From Phoenix dactylifera (taxonomy: Eukaryota; Streptophyta; Magnoliopsida; Arecales; Arecaceae): a stretch of 64,000 nucleotides of DNA. Below, piece by piece: positions 10,122 to 23,318 of the stretch. The stretch spans positions 9,899,194 through 9,963,193 of the forward strand of contig NC_052405.1 of NCBI RefSeq assembly GCF_009389715.1. Reading direction: 5' to 3'. The position numbers were made by a program, and so were the translations under genes. Within the stretch, counting starts at the first letter, position 1. Each line of letters starts with the position of its first letter. The notes under the pieces are model-generated. The model was not told where the DNA came from. It saw only the letters and a program-made list of their open reading frames with translations, and did not search any database.

Positions 10122-12296
10122 GGTAGCCAGTTGAGGTGGGCCCTCTCTAGCTAATTAGAGATTGGTAACTAGGCTACAAAGGCTACAATTCAATCTAATG
10201 GCAAGCCGTGGTAGTAAATAATTGTGCATGGAAAAATCTAACAAAGATTTGATGTTTTACTTGTAACATCAAGACATCATTCCCAGGATCACTACCGTTT
10301 TCGTCTACTTTAGTTAATATCTTATTTCATGAATGCTTTCTGCCACCCTTCTTTGTCAACTTAAACAGCCTACAAACAAATACGACTATAGAAGTTTTTA
10401 CAGCTGCATGATTCTCACTAGCAACAAATGATACATATATCAAGCGGGAAAAGAGAAATTTATGGTGGGAGTGATGATAATAGAAATATCATCCATCCAG
10501 TTGCCCAGAAGTTTGTCACTTTTAAGCATCATTTATAAGCAACCACATGACTTATTGTCAAGAACAAGAAAAAAGACAGGATCATAAATAAACTTTTATA
10601 GATGCAAATAAAAGATAATGCTGTGCCATAAACTTCATGCAGACATATGAAGAGCCAACACAAGAACAGCTCCATGCAACACTTACTCCTCTCTTAGAAG
10701 ATGGTCATGGTCCCAGACTGCAAGTTCACAAAGTAAATAAGTTGCTTTCTTTTCTTTTTCTTTGTCATGTATTAAGATTAATTAATTCGAAAAGCATGTC
10801 AAGGAACCTTCTACCATACTCTTGAACATTTGGCCACCACAGCTCTGATTCCAACGATTAGATCCCTCAAGGAGGCTCTCCAAAAACAGTCGATCAATCA
10901 TGACATATTTTGTTCAAGTTCTCAGAAGTTCTGCTTTTCTTGTTGAACTCAATCCTTATTGTAATTGTCTACATCAAGTCCTGCATATTCTAGCATATTT
11001 TTGCTGCTTATAGCGAAAATAATTTCCCATCTGCGAATAATATGTATCAATTTGCCAAGCAAGATCCCCGCAAAACATTGATGATACTGTGAAATGAGTT
11101 CCTCGCAAATATAGGTTGATCCATCTTGACTGGTATGTCACATGCATTTCAAGGGAATATATGACTTTTATGATTTTGTTTTTTCATCTTTTCTTTTTTT
11201 CTTTTTTTCTTTTTTTTTTTTTTTGCTAAGGCGGGTGGATCATGCTAGACGAATACGGATGCGCCCAATAAAATAAAAAAACAAAATACCTCGGAGTGCC
11301 AGGGGCAACTCCCCATCTCCAGCCCATAAGATACTATCCGAGTAACTGGCTACATAAGCAGCCACCCAGTCTGCGGCCCCATTAGCTTTACGGAAGACAT
11401 GCTTGGCCTGAAAATTATCTTTTTTCTTTTGATGGGAAATGGAGGAAGTATAAACTTTCTCCAACTTTTCTGATCATCAAAAATTACAAAAAAAATTTAT
11501 AGTCAAATTATAATAACAGGAGTGATAAATTTGCATAACTATGTTAGGATGAACACTTGATAAATAAAAAGTCCATCAAGCAGACAACAAAAATCTTGCA
11601 TCTCAAGATGGCAGATCCAACTTTTTCCTCAGCGCAATACATTACCTTGGAAAGTTTTCATCTTAATAGCTAAACCAGTTGATGTTCAGCTTGATCTTGT
11701 GATATGAACTGACTGTAATGTTTATATGTTAGTAGGTCATATTGAATTATATCGATATGTTTAAGCTCATGATAGAGCTTTTTTCTATACCAGAGATTAA
11801 TATTGGCAGAATATAAGGCCTGAATTATTAAGCAAACAAGATAAAGCAGTATATATGCACTTCTCCCAATCAGTCCATACATACATATCTCCAGTGTAGC
11901 TGAAAGTTGCTAAGCAGAGATGGAAAGGGAGAAGTAAGAGAAAATAGCAATGAATTGTTGCTCTCCCAATTGTGAGTTTCTCAAACCATATAAAGTTCAT
12001 AAAAAAAAATAAAATAAAATGTGACTTCTAGTGCCTAAAAAATTTCAAAATTATGAGGTATATATAAACACTCAAGATCCCTCCAGATGGCCTTTACTTA
12101 GAATAGAGGTCACAAATCCAACAGGTCTCCTTAAAAGCTTGGTAAAAACAGAATGAGATATAAACCACGACCACTGCCAAAAGTCTCATAACATCAAGCA
12201 TGGTTTAGAAGTAGAGTGACATTTTATAATGCCCTGAATAATGCCATAAGTTTACATGGCATGGAATTCAAGAGTGAGAAGGAGGGTAGGAAGAAG
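10122..12296. other. Intergenic DNA downstream of LHCB5
   Basis: Apart from the LINE tail at 11195-11410 I see no gene or clear repeat. The stretch just below 12297 on the minus strand should contain the LHCB5 3' UTR and poly-A site, which I cannot place exactly. Confidence 0.6.
11195..11410 (-). mobile_element. LINE 3' end (RNase H-like tail and poly-A)
   Basis: The minus strand encodes KHVFRKANGAADWVAAYVAS and then PLALRGILF, the C-terminal RNase H-like segment of plant non-LTR retrotransposon polyproteins. About 45 bp past the stop it ends in a poly-A tract, seen as poly-T at 11200-11224. Only the last 70 codons remain, as in a 5'-truncated insertion. The flanks ATCTTTTCTTTTT and ATCTTTTTTCTTTTG may be a degraded target duplication, but they are low complexity. 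Confidence 0.75.
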
Positions 12297-15200
12297 TTAC
12301 AGGGTTGGAGCTCTTTCAGCAGACCCTGAGATCACAGTAAGCAAATTGTTTCCAAATGGGTCACTTAAGTGCCGGGCGAGATTCTCCACAGGGCCTTCCC
12401 CAGTCACATAGGCCTGCAGGAAGAAACCAAGCATTGCAAACATGGCCAGTCGCCCGTTCTTGATTTCCTTCACTTTGAGCAATGCTGCTTGGTCAGGATC
12501 ATTAGCCAAACCCAGGGGATCAAATGGACCTCCAGGGTGGAGCTTGTCCTCAAAATTCTACAAAACAACAAGGAAAAACAAAAAGAGTGATTCGATCTCA
12601 TTGAAGTATTGTGACAACAAACAAAACAAAATTGAAAGGTCCCAAACCGTTAATAGTGAGATTACATGGTGTTATTCAATCAGTGGAAGTACCAGCTAGA
12701 GAAGGAGCTTAATGGTAAAGAGTGCTAATTTTGTTGTTAGGAGTTGTGGTGCTTGTATTAGTAGTATTAACGCCAACTATGCGTAATTGTTATTCAATGT
12801 GATAGTTGTTTCAGTAACTTAGTCAAAACTAGCAATATATGGAATAAGATAAGATGTTTGGTCATGATGGTAATACATGAGAGCAGTAACAAGAAGTTGC
12901 GCTGAAAGATGAAATTCCTCTTACCAGTCCATTGGTAATTCGGTAATATTCAGCACCTCCTAGGAGCACAATCTCAGCAATGACAGCAACAACAAGATTG
13001 ATAGGAATGTTCTTTCCAAAGTAATTCAATGTGTTTCCATCAAGGAGAAGAGCACCGGTCTGAGGACCAGATGAATGCCAAACTAGATTTAGTCAAAGAC
13101 ATGAATATTCGCAGGACTAATAAGAATTATGCAAAAAACTACCTGAAGAAGAGTATCATGTGAAAGAAAATAAAGACCACATATCCTCTCTAAACAAACA
13201 CTCTCTTCGTAGAGATTGCAAGAAAGTCATTTTTTTTACTTTTTATAATATACATGGAGGAATATACTGCAAAAATTCGCATGCCAGAGATGAAATTGAA
13301 TTGCTTAATATCACGAGTCATATTTAGTGTACCTTGAACCAAACAGCCTCAGGTCCACAATTAGCACCAAATTTGTTGCAGGCCTCTGGAATAATGAAAC
13401 CTGCAGCACCAAGCATGGCCCACCTTGCATGAATCAGCTCATAAGCTTGATATCTGCATCACAGGAGGCAGCTGTTAGTGTATATGGAGATAAAGGGTGT
13501 ATCATCTAGTTTGCGCACTGTAATATTAGCAACAGCTTGGCCCAATAGAAACAAAGCGAAAATGCATAGATGCCACAAGAGAACCAAAATGCCTAGATGC
13601 CACAAGAGTGTTGAGATTTACTTCCTTCTTCCCAAAAAGAATGTTGGAAAATTTTACTAGTTTGTCTCTCCAAGAAATTATTACTAAGAAAATAAATAAA
13701 GTAGAACAATTTCATATTTTAAATAGGAAAATATCCAAAATATGCCTACAAAAATCTAACCGGGGTCTAATTACTGGAAAATAAAAAATTTGCAAGATTG
13801 TTCACCTACTTGCTGAAATTTTCTGGTTTCTTGCTTAGCCCAAAAGGATCATAGCCATAACTGCAAGGAGAAAGCAGCACAAAAACCATTAGTATTTTAT
13901 AATTTCTACTTTCAGCATGGCAAATTCCTGTGAGTAATATTCAACACCCAATTAAGCATATCATGAATTAACACATAGTCCTGGATTTCATGAATCTTTG
14001 ATTGCTGAAGTAGGACTTCACATATTACATGTTCATAACCCTTTACTTTTGATTTTCCAAAGTAATTCTCAAATTCTAACAGAGGCACAGGTGCAGTATC
14101 CCTTGAATATTCTTTTTTTCAATGTATTTCTTATACTATCTTGACTTTTGGAATTGTATACATCTCTAGTATTAATTATTTTTTCAAACAACTTGGTTGC
14201 TCTATTAATTTATATCACAAACATGTACAAAAGCAACACATATTGATCTAACGTAGAGAAGAGAAGCAACTTTCAATATCTTCAAGATCATTGGTATATA
14301 GAATATTTTTGATTGACAAGTTTATATTATACAGAAAATCACAGCAAAACAGGTTAAAGTCAGATTTCTGGCAAGACATATAAAAATTAAATTCCATTTG
14401 TTAGACACAAGAGAAAAGTTATGATATCTCACCTTAATTCACTCAATTAGAATTTATTAATTATAAGACATGTAAATATATATCTCTTCAGGATCGTTTA
14501 CTAAAGCTTATCATATAACTAGATGAGCAATATTTTTTATCCTTAATTTATATTCCTCCATCCTAAGCATTATTCCTCATTAATATTAGATTATTCTTCA
14601 CAAGAGTAATTTCTAGAATGCATTTTGATAAAATTATGGACGTAAGATAAACCTATATTTAAAGTGCTTGCACTACATATAAAAGGAGTCACATTGTAAG
14701 CATCATAATATCAAATGCACTGACCTTCAGCCTTCTTTCTTCTTTCTTCCTTTTCTTTTCTTTTTCATTTTTGAAAAATCCATATAGGGGCGCTGATTCC
14801 AAAACAGTTTGGCCAAGGCTTGATAGTTATGATTATAAATCTATCTAGAGTGGATGGAAGATTTAATTTCGTGAAATCTCACCAGTTCATCAATAGAGGA
14901 AAATAAAGTATAAGCCATACCTTAACCATTATCAAACAAAACAAAGTTTTGGCCACATTAACTGAAAAATCCTTAAAATAGTTTGAGTTGTTTTCCACAA
15001 AAAAAAGTACTTCAATTTTTTCTTGACTATGAATATTTAGAAATGCTAGCAGATGAAAATTAGTGATCAAAATCAAGCATCTTTCATAAGACTAACAGAG
15101 CAAACGATCAACTATAATATGAATCTTTAAACCACTAACAGGGCTTTGACAGTGCTATATTGATTGAAAAAACAAACAATTCTTAATTGAAATGTGATGA

Positions 15201-15745
15201 ATTAAGTTGTGAGCTAAAAAAAATTAGGCCATCAAGTCACTGTACAAGCATGCAGCCATTACACATGCAAAGCAGAGGCTAGCAATGACTTACTCTCCGG
15301 GTACTTCTCCAGTGAGGTACTCCGGAACCTCGGAGCGGTCCAACAGACCTTCCGGCAAGAAAATTCTTCTGTCAGGACCTGCCACCCATTACCACATGCA
15401 CCATAACGAGTGAAAATTTTAATCTTTCGAAGTATAGTGTCACCAAACAGCTAAAGAAGAGCATTGATTCAGACAAACTGAGCTCACAACCAACGTAAGA
15501 GAAGTTAAGAGTCACTCACCATACCACTTGGCAAGCTCCTCATTGGTCGGAGAGACGGCGGCAGGCTTCGTCTTGGGAGGGGGAGCGGCGGCCTTCTTCT
15601 TGGAGAAGAGCGCAACGATCTTGGAAGACCCAGCGTTCGATGGTGCCGGAGCTGCGCGTGCTGCAGCCATGGAGTTCAGTGGGGTGCCGAGCATCTCAGA
15701 CACTCCCAAGAAGGCCGGAGCGGTCGCCGCTGCGATGGATGCCAT
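12297..15745 (-). CDS. LHCB5: Chlorophyll a/b-binding protein CP26 (photosystem II minor antenna), chloroplast precursor
   Basis: Six exons: 15745-15520, 15378-15294, 13860-13810, 13453-13333, 13059-12925, 12557-12297, all in phase with GT-AG introns, giving 292 residues. CP26 binds chlorophyll a/b and xanthophylls, links outer LHCII to the photosystem II core in the thylakoid and takes part in thermal dissipation. Residues 1 to about 45 are an Ala/Ser-rich transit peptide including [12 protein letters not shown], characteristic of LHCB5. Helix B is [19 protein letters not shown] (about 125-143), helix [16 protein letters not shown], helix [20 protein letters not shown] with ligands Glu237, Asn240 and Arg242. 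The C-terminus [14 protein letters not shown]...AERAPTL is diagnostic of CP26. Length matches the family and no lesion is visible. Light-responsive expression is expected; a G-box lies about 145 bp upstream of the ATG. Confidence 0.97.
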
Positions 15746-17270
15746 GTCGGCCGAAGAAATCCGGCCGGCAAGAACTCAACCAGGAGAAGGCAGTGGATTA
15801 ATGGCAGCTGAGAAGGATGCAGCGTGTGTGGAGAGAATGAGAGGGCGGCGAGAAGGACTAAATGGTTGGAATGGTGGATATGGCATGGCCACGTGGAAGT
15901 TGGACTCCCGGGCTGTGATTGGTTGGGATTCCAGGTGCGTAATCTATTGCGAGGATTTGGTTGGGTTCGCCCTGAAGACGTGGCAGATGATGATGCTGAC
16001 ACGGAACAATTTTGGCTTCAGGTCTTCCCCCGGTTGGATGGAGTGGATAGCGACGAGCAAAGAGGGAGATACCAGGGAGGCAGGCCAGAAAGCCCATAGA
16101 TTCCCACTTACTGACCAAATAATTGATGTCCTCGATCTAATTCCTTATATGTAATCTCATGTAATTGCCCATAGATTAGATAATAGTTTTAGTTACTTGT
16201 TGGCTTGTTACATTTGCTGTCACTGCTACTGCACTTTCTTGCAGTGCTGAATTTTCCACTCACCTGTAGACACCATCAATTCCTGTTTTGGTTTATGTTG
16301 AAGTTCTGATTTTTTGAAGAATGAAATAATTGTTGGTTTCTCAATGACACAGAAGCCCTCAATTACCAACCATAAAACCAATTGAAATCAAACAAAGGTA
16401 TCTGCTAATTGTTCACCACAACACTGACAAGTGTAGCTTGTCAAACTGTTAGCCCATGAAAACAGTCTATGATGGTCGCCCGCACATACATGGTTCTAAT
16501 CAGAACGAGACCACATGATGAAGTTTCAGCAACCCTTTTCAAGATCATATGATAAACTAGCAATGCTTCCTTAAAAATATCTGATGGAAATTATAAAGTT
16601 GGTCATTTGGTTAGCTTCCAAGCTATTGGTGTAATAATGTGGAGCAGAATGTTCACTCACATTTCCTTGCAATTAGCATGGCAAAATCATCATCTTCTCT
16701 TATATCTCAACAGAAAGATTCAACCCATCTGCTACAACCACAATGGGATAAGAATCATCAAAGTGATGCATTTCTTCGCTTCCACTTCAAGAACGACAAC
16801 TGTCGTGCAAACTCTGCCTGGATGCTTGCACAGGAATCTTGGGCAGCAGTGTCACTTATTTTTCAGATTCATCGTATACCCTGTCATGGATGGCTAAAGA
16901 GCTCAATATATTGAATGTAGATTTAAGAGGTATGATTCCACCTATCCATAGATTATAATACCCCCTCTGCTTCATTAAGAAAAGTAGTGAGCTAAGCATC
17001 AAGTTACCATCTGGCATATGTTCACCAAATTAGGATTATATGCAGCAGCAATTAAAAAAATGTACAGGTCATAAATCCTAACCAACCATTAAATGTATCA
17101 GCTAATAAGCTAAAAGCTAGGTATACAGTGAACTGCAATTTAGCACATATCTTTGGCAACATAAAGGATCCTAGTGTCTTCAACCCACAGATGCAGTACA
17201 TTTGTGTCCAAAATAAAGCATGAGTTCGAATGATGGTAACACCTAGACATTTCTTCTATTCAGAATTGAT
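15746..17270. other. LHCB5 upstream region and intergenic DNA
   Basis: Besides the LHCB5 promoter elements I see no gene. Open frames at 15528-16154 and 16607-16914 have no recognisable domain; the first is antisense to LHCB5 exon 1 and its promoter. Confidence 0.6.
15889..15896. promoter_or_regulatory. G-box upstream of LHCB5
   Basis: Palindromic CCACGTGG about 145 bp before the LHCB5 start codon. Further upstream (about 15915-15935) the minus strand has CCAATCAC, a CCAAT-type box, and at about 15975 a TGCCACGTC element. G-boxes are bound by bZIP, PIF and HY5 factors in light-regulated promoters; binding here is inferred. No clear TATA box lies between the G-box and the ATG, which is not unusual for photosynthesis genes. 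Confidence 0.6.
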
Positions 17271-20200
17271 TCATCTCCACTTCTCAATCCCTCTTGAAGT
17301 TGCTTCAATTAGCTTTTTGGTATTTACAACAAGCCCATCAACCAATGCACCAATATGATCTCTGAAATTTGTAAAGGAAAAGAAAAGATGTTACTATAGC
17401 ATAAAACACGTGCATGTGATCATGATAACAAGAAATGCAGACAGTTTTTATGGAAACTAAAAAGATTACAGCAACAAAGTACATGGATAAGATATACTAA
17501 AGACATAAATCACATAATAAACATGAAAGAAAATTGAGTTTGCACCGAATAATAACACATTGATGATAGAACTAGACAGTAAGAATGCCTTCAACATGCA
17601 CTAACATTGAGTGGGAGAAAAAATTTTATTAAGATAATTAGTTAATACAAGTTACCGACTTCAGCAAAGTGGCAGAAAGTGGGAACAATATATGGGGCGG
17701 AGCAGGCATGAGAGAGTAAAAATTTGACCTTTGAAACTCATCTACGAATAGCAAGTACCTTGAAAGCATCTTCATAAACTAATATTGGATTTAATGGCAC
17801 GGTGTAAAACCTGTTTTACCGAGTATTATATGAATTGTCAACATCAACATTGATAGTTTGATACCAATAAGCCTTGTCCCATCCAATGAGGCTAATTTGA
17901 CACAAGTACATGGGATCCCCTTTTCTCCCCCATTATTCAGAGTATCTGTATATACAAAAGAAGATTAAAGTCGAACTAGAAACAAAAAGATTTACAAATG
18001 TTGGACACAACCTATATGGCATCCCAAGCAACAATGGCATATTAAGATGAAAATTCTTAATATTAAACTGCATATCATCCAAAATGCAAATTGACTTAAT
18101 GTAGGAAAGATATATGTCCACATACATTTTTTATTCTTGATTGAGTTTACTTAGGATTTTACATTTGCAGGTTTGTTCAAGATAAATAATAGCAAGGAGT
18201 AACAATAGTACTTAAATTGAAAAAATGTGAAGACAAAGAGTGGATACGTAAATCCAAGTCATAATGTTCTCCTTAGGAAACATGACATAAATTTGAGAGA
18301 AGAAATAGACATCAGCCAACATATGAAAATCATTACGATGCCAAAACAAAATGATTTCCAGGTTAGGACAGTACTTACTGTGCTGGGAGATTTTTTGTCC
18401 CTTGAAAGAGCTTCCCTACATTTGTGTATCTTTGGTTCTCGTCATAGGCAATTCCTTTTCCCATGCCATAACCAAAACCCAGACCTATTCCACATCCAGA
18501 ACCAATTCCGAAGCCAAACTGTAAACCAGGAAATCCAAGCCCTAACCCTGCACCTGGTTTTTAGAAAAAAATGGAAAAAGGAAAATGGAGTCACCCACAT
18601 CAACAAATTGAGCAAACTATTGTTGCAAAAGCATTGAATTTTATCCAGCTCTCATACATGATAGTGTGTCAATCCAATTTGATAGAAAACTTCCTGAAAA
18701 AAATGAAAAGTTCTTGAACTTTACCATATAGTAGAGAAGAATCATTTTGCATGGATTATCTATATATTTAATTTAAAAAAGAGAATTTGAAATTTAATCT
18801 ACATTTCTTCCGATTGCTTTTAGTTAAGAACCATCTACTTTTTAGCATGTATTATAGGCTGCGAAAATGCAGCAGATCAGAATCAAACATGCAGAAACTA
18901 AGCAACACAAGATTTGCAAGAAGACAATTAGGCTAGGAAAGGAAAAAAGAAGTGTCTTCTTAATAAAACTTTTGTAGTTTAGGGTTAATAGGTAGTACTT
19001 GTGGGAAGACCAAGTAGCTCAGAGCCTCAGATAGATGTACACATGGGAGATAAACAACCAACCAATGCATCAAAAGCATATAAAGATCTTAATCAGATGC
19101 ATGCTCATCACAGGGTTAAGTCTACAACTTTTGCTGAATCCTGGGATAGAGGCACAATCCTAGTGTTACAGGGGCATGGTTATGGACAGCAACAAGGAGA
19201 AAAACAGTAACAAGTGTCATGACCAATGCAGGACAAGATCATTGAAGTCAGTGCCAGGTGTCATGTCTCAAGATATATACATGTATGAGCTATACAGGAG
19301 TATAAATGTTTTAAGGGGTTAAATATACAAAAGAAGTGATTGGAGAAACAAAGAAATAGTGAAAAAAATATTATTCCATGTTACCATCTTATACTAGTCA
19401 AACAAGAATGACTATGATATACAGCATTCCAAGTATAAACAATAAAAACTTTTGAAATGATACTGCAGTTTGGTGTATGAGCCAAGACAAAAATAAAGTT
19501 CTAGATGCAAGATATATGAAGAGCATAAGTTGAAATACAAACTGATCAGAATGGGATGATTTATTGGTTTTATCGTATGAGAATTCTGTGCAGGAATTCA
19601 TGGAACAACACAAAGAGGTTGCCATCTATTTTTGAAATATAAAAAAGAAAACTGGACAAGCACAGATGTAAAGGAACAAGGTATTCTTCAATATTATCAT
19701 TTTATGTTGAAATCAAACAAGCCTGAATCTAACATCTAGCATCTATATAAAGTTGTTGAAAACTTAACAAAGTAATGCTACAGTATGGCTACGAGCCAAA
19801 ACAATACCTATGGATAGAAAAATAGATACAGAGCATATATTGAAGCAAAAATAGTTAGGACATGAACCAGTTTTGTCCTACAAAATTTTTGGGATAGAAT
19901 TCGCATGTCAATATAAAAGTAACTGCCATCATTTTTTCTGAGAGTGCATATTTCCTACTAGAAATGTTTTTTTTAAGAAAAAATAATTGAGAACTCAACA
20001 AAACAATGGAAAGGATAAAATTTCCATACCATCGTTTTTATTCCTAATCTAATTTCGGAAAATGGTAAAGCTTACCATGGTGTCCCATACAGTGACCCAA
20101 TTGGCATCACATCACCTCAGGTTTGAAAAATGAGTGTTGTACGATACTATTAGATGCTAGGGAGAAGCATAAAGTGTCTAGGACAAACCTAGAAGTATCT

Positions 20201-21242
20201 ATTCTTTCTTGATTTTGACTCATCGCTTCAAAAGGGTAATGTGATGGACTTTGCAAAACCAAATGCAATACGACAACACTCAACAGATAGTATGTTCACC
20301 GTCATGTGTGCTTTTATACTTGAGCAAAAATGGCATTATCCTTTACCAACTTCAAGCTTGAATTTGACTAAAGATACGTAAAAATGAAAAAGAAAAGATG
20401 CCATTTGAAAGCCCCTTGGTTCAATTCTCAAAGAGCTTTTTCATGCAATATAATTAGAGAAACATAGTGCCAAATCTGGTTGGTCTTAGACTTTGGCACT
20501 CATAGAATTTTCAGAAAAGTAGAAGTCATAAAGTAAAGTCATAAATAAATGAAAAAATAGCCCCAGAAAAAAGTGTATCATTTGGTCAAAAAAGTGAATC
20601 TCATACTCTTTTGGTGATGCACATAAAGTACTCAATGGAGATACGTTCTGATATTATTGGGAATCAAGAAGAAAACCAAATTGAAACCCGAAATATCTAT
20701 AAATGGACTTAAAAGAACAAATCAAACTTGAGTTGTAATCATGCCCTTCTGTAGCAATCAATCCTAACAAACCATTTCAGCGATTGCGTAACCACACTAC
20801 TTCTTGCACGCTCATCCATTAGGGTTTCTGCGAAAGCAGTCTGCAACTCGTGAATGTCTGAACTACCCAAGTTTGGACGACTAATTTTTTCATCTATCTC
20901 GTGAAATCATGACATGATTTCCCTCAAACCCCATAATGACTTATCAAACATTTCGATTCTCGAACCCTTTTCAAGAAAAAACATCAAAAGTATATTTTTC
21001 TCCCAGAATCCATACTTAATCCTATCCAAGCCATCAGTTCGAAAGCAAGAGAGAGAGGATAATTTTTTAAATTAAAAAAATAAAGGAGAGGAGAGAGGGG
21101 TTGGGAGCGGACCGCCGAAGAGGCCAACACCGAAGCCGGCACCGCAGCCGGCGCCGAAACCGAAGGCGGGGCCGAGTTTGCCGAGATCCTTGGACTTGAC
21201 CTCCGGTAGCTTCCAGAGGAGACCCTTCTCTCCGCTACTCAT
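17271..21242 (-). CDS. Glycine-rich plant protein of unknown function
   Basis: Three exons (21242-21113, 18553-18379, 17361-17271) join in phase to 131 residues. The start is MSSGEKGLLWKLPEVKSKDL. Two Gly/Phe-rich blocks follow (AFGFGAGCGAGFGVGLFGG and GFGIGSGCGIGLGFGYGMGK), then a polar part with AYDENQRYTNVGK and a C-terminus ending LIEATSRGIEKWR. The glycine blocks with Phe/Leu/Val every second or third residue could form membrane-inserting or beta-like segments; no signal peptide is apparent. I recognise the pattern as a conserved small plant family related in style to cadmium-induced protein AS8, but no function is known to me. Intron 1 is 2.56 kb and AT-rich with no recognised element. 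All splice sites are canonical. Confidence 0.8.
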
Positions 21243-21465
21243 CTTCGCTTTCCTCCCTCGGCGTCTCGTTCTCGTCTCTCAGCTTCACTTCGGTCGGAGA
21301 GAAACTGGCAGTCGCCTAAGAACTCACGAAATACGTTTATTTTATGAACACTTGGGCCCTAAATTTTTGTTAAAAGATCCAGACGTTCACGACACGACAC
21401 GTTTTACTTTTACAGCTAAAATCCCGCACGGTGTGCAGCTTCCCGTTTTGCGACCACAGGATGAT

Positions 21466-21607
21466 TTTTTTTTTTTACATGAATAACCTCCTAAATATTA
21501 AATTTTATATACATATTTTTTTTAAATTAATATTTACGTATATATATTTAAAATACTTGATCAGCTACTCTATTCTTTTTTTTTATTCTTATTTTTGCAT
21601 AGATACC
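21466..21607 (+). repeat. MITE-like palindromic repeat, copy D, left half
   Basis: TACATGAATAACCTCCTAAA and the following AT-rich text match the left part of the copy at 30671-30978. The repeat breaks off at GATACC, where the solo LTR begins, and resumes at 22492. Confidence 0.7.
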
Positions 21608-22486
21608 TCATGGGGGGCGAAATGGATCGTCCAGCCCCCAGCTAGAAGGCCGCCCAGTTTTGGCCCAATAAACGCCAATACTGACCAGTTGAATCTTCGG
21701 TCCGACTCAGAATCAGCTCGACCTCGGACTCTGCCAAAAGCTCCATCGGCCTCGGATATTCGCTGACTCGCCCAACCAAGTTCGGGGAGTCTCCAATATT
21801 CGCCGACCCGCCCCAACCGAGCTTGGGGCGCCCACTTCAGTAGTACGTCCCGATCCTTGAGCTCGGGGCGCTCCACCGAGCACACCTCGGAACCCAGGGA
21901 GCCGAGCTACCCTCAGCACCCGTCTAGCCGACCTCGCCAAACGCATGATGTGACCTCTCAACGGGTTCGGCCTCGCCAACAACCGCACCCACATGTGCGT
22001 CCACGTCCTCCTACGTGGCCGTACATTACAACGCCACCGCGCCACGCTTCGATAGCTGGCCCTCGACAGTCAAAGGACAACACTATGACTACTCCGGCCA
22101 TACTCTGCTACGACTGTCAATGCCTTACCGTTCTTGAGAACGGACAGCACCACACACCACCGGCCAGCCTTAGCTGCGCGCCATTCGGCTCAGAGCCACG
22201 CCTCCTCTCATGATGAGGGCGGACAGTATTTCTGCCACCTGGGTTTCTTCACTGGGACTATAAACAATCCGGTCAGGTAACTTCTAAGGGACTTTTTGGC
22301 TGGACTAAATTTACCCCACTTTAACTTGATCGTCGGAGAGTCCTCATCGGAGACACCGGTGAGGCTTTGTGCAGGTCCACCGTCGCCACCGCGCAGGAGG
22401 TGGCCCCTGTCTTCTTCCTCCAACCATCGGCGGCTCCCTCAACTCCACCAGCGTAGTCACCCTCGAGCCAAATTTGAACTACAACA
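21608..22486 (+). mobile_element. Probable solo LTR of a gypsy-type retrotransposon
   Basis: A GC-rich 879 bp block sits inside an AT-rich repeat and ends in ACAACA. Candidate target duplications are ATACC (21603-21607) and GTACC (22487-22491), one mismatch. A TATA box (TATAAA, about 22258-22264) lies in its last third, followed by CTTGATCGTCGGAGAG and GTGAGGCTTTGTGCAGGTCC, wording common in R-U5 of monocot gypsy LTRs. The 5' terminus reads TCATGGGG, so the canonical TG start is mutated or the border lies 3 bp further right. No internal region is present, hence solo LTR, left by recombination between two LTRs. Confidence 0.65.
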
Positions 22487-22491
22487 GTACC

Positions 22492-22603
22492 CACGCCATC
22501 TAATTCTGTTAAAAAATTAATGATTTTAAATTAAAATGACTAAAATATTCTTAATGGGTAGATATGCAAAAAAAAATATATATTTATAAAGCAATTGCAA
22601 TAG
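22492..22603 (+). repeat. MITE-like palindromic repeat, copy D, right half
   Basis: CGCCATCTAATTCTGTTAAA onward matches the middle and right part of the copy at 30671-30978 (CCATCTAACACTATTAAA...). Beyond about 22603 the match fades. Confidence 0.65.
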
Positions 22604-23318
22604 GAAACAAAATAATAGTTTTTAACATTTTTTTGAGGTTAAAACTTTATTTTTACCTATTATAAGTGGTAAGCTTGCATCCCTTGCAACTATCCTGGTC
22701 TTAAACTTGTAGGAGGCTTTACCTTTGCAATTATAATTTATATCATGAAACCACATCAATCACAAGAGGACATATTAGCTTTTCTTCATCAATTGTCACC
22801 ATCTATAAAAACTAAAGCCGATTTGTAAGACTGACCTACCAACTTATCAAAATCTTCTCTAATTAGATTGTAGAGAATCCATAACCAACAAAATTTTGTC
22901 AAAAGTACCTTTCATCCATCACTCCATTTATAATAAGGTTTGTCCAATAGCTACGCCTCTATGCCTGGTAACTAGAGATTCTAAGTTCAAGTTTTAGATG
23001 ATGCATCTCTAAAACATTTTGACTTGGATGATTATAGCATAAGTGAATCTCTTCCCTTATCTGCCTCTCTCAACAACAACAACAACAAAAGAAAAACAGA
23101 ACTATACTAGAATCAAATAATTGATTTAGGTAGCAGAATGAGAGGAGATGAGCATAATTTATATACATATATAAATATAAATATATTAATATTAGTATTT
23201 ACATTTGTGCAAATGCATGTTTTAGAAATATAAACCGATACTTATCAACAAATCTAAATGAGGATTTCATGAAACAACATATTTTTGGGGTCATAGTTGT
23301 ATCCTTCGCATGAACGAA

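Noticed and set aside
15528-16154. Open frame of 208 codons on the plus strand
   Set aside because: It is antisense to LHCB5 exon 1 and its promoter, has no domain I recognise, and its GC bias comes from the transit-peptide exon.
16607-16914. Overlapping open frames of 91-96 codons
   Set aside because: No splice context, no recognised motif and ordinary AT-rich composition.
22935-23093. SINE-like text with AAGTTCAAGTTT and a terminal CAA tract
   Set aside because: Box A is unclear and no target duplication was found.
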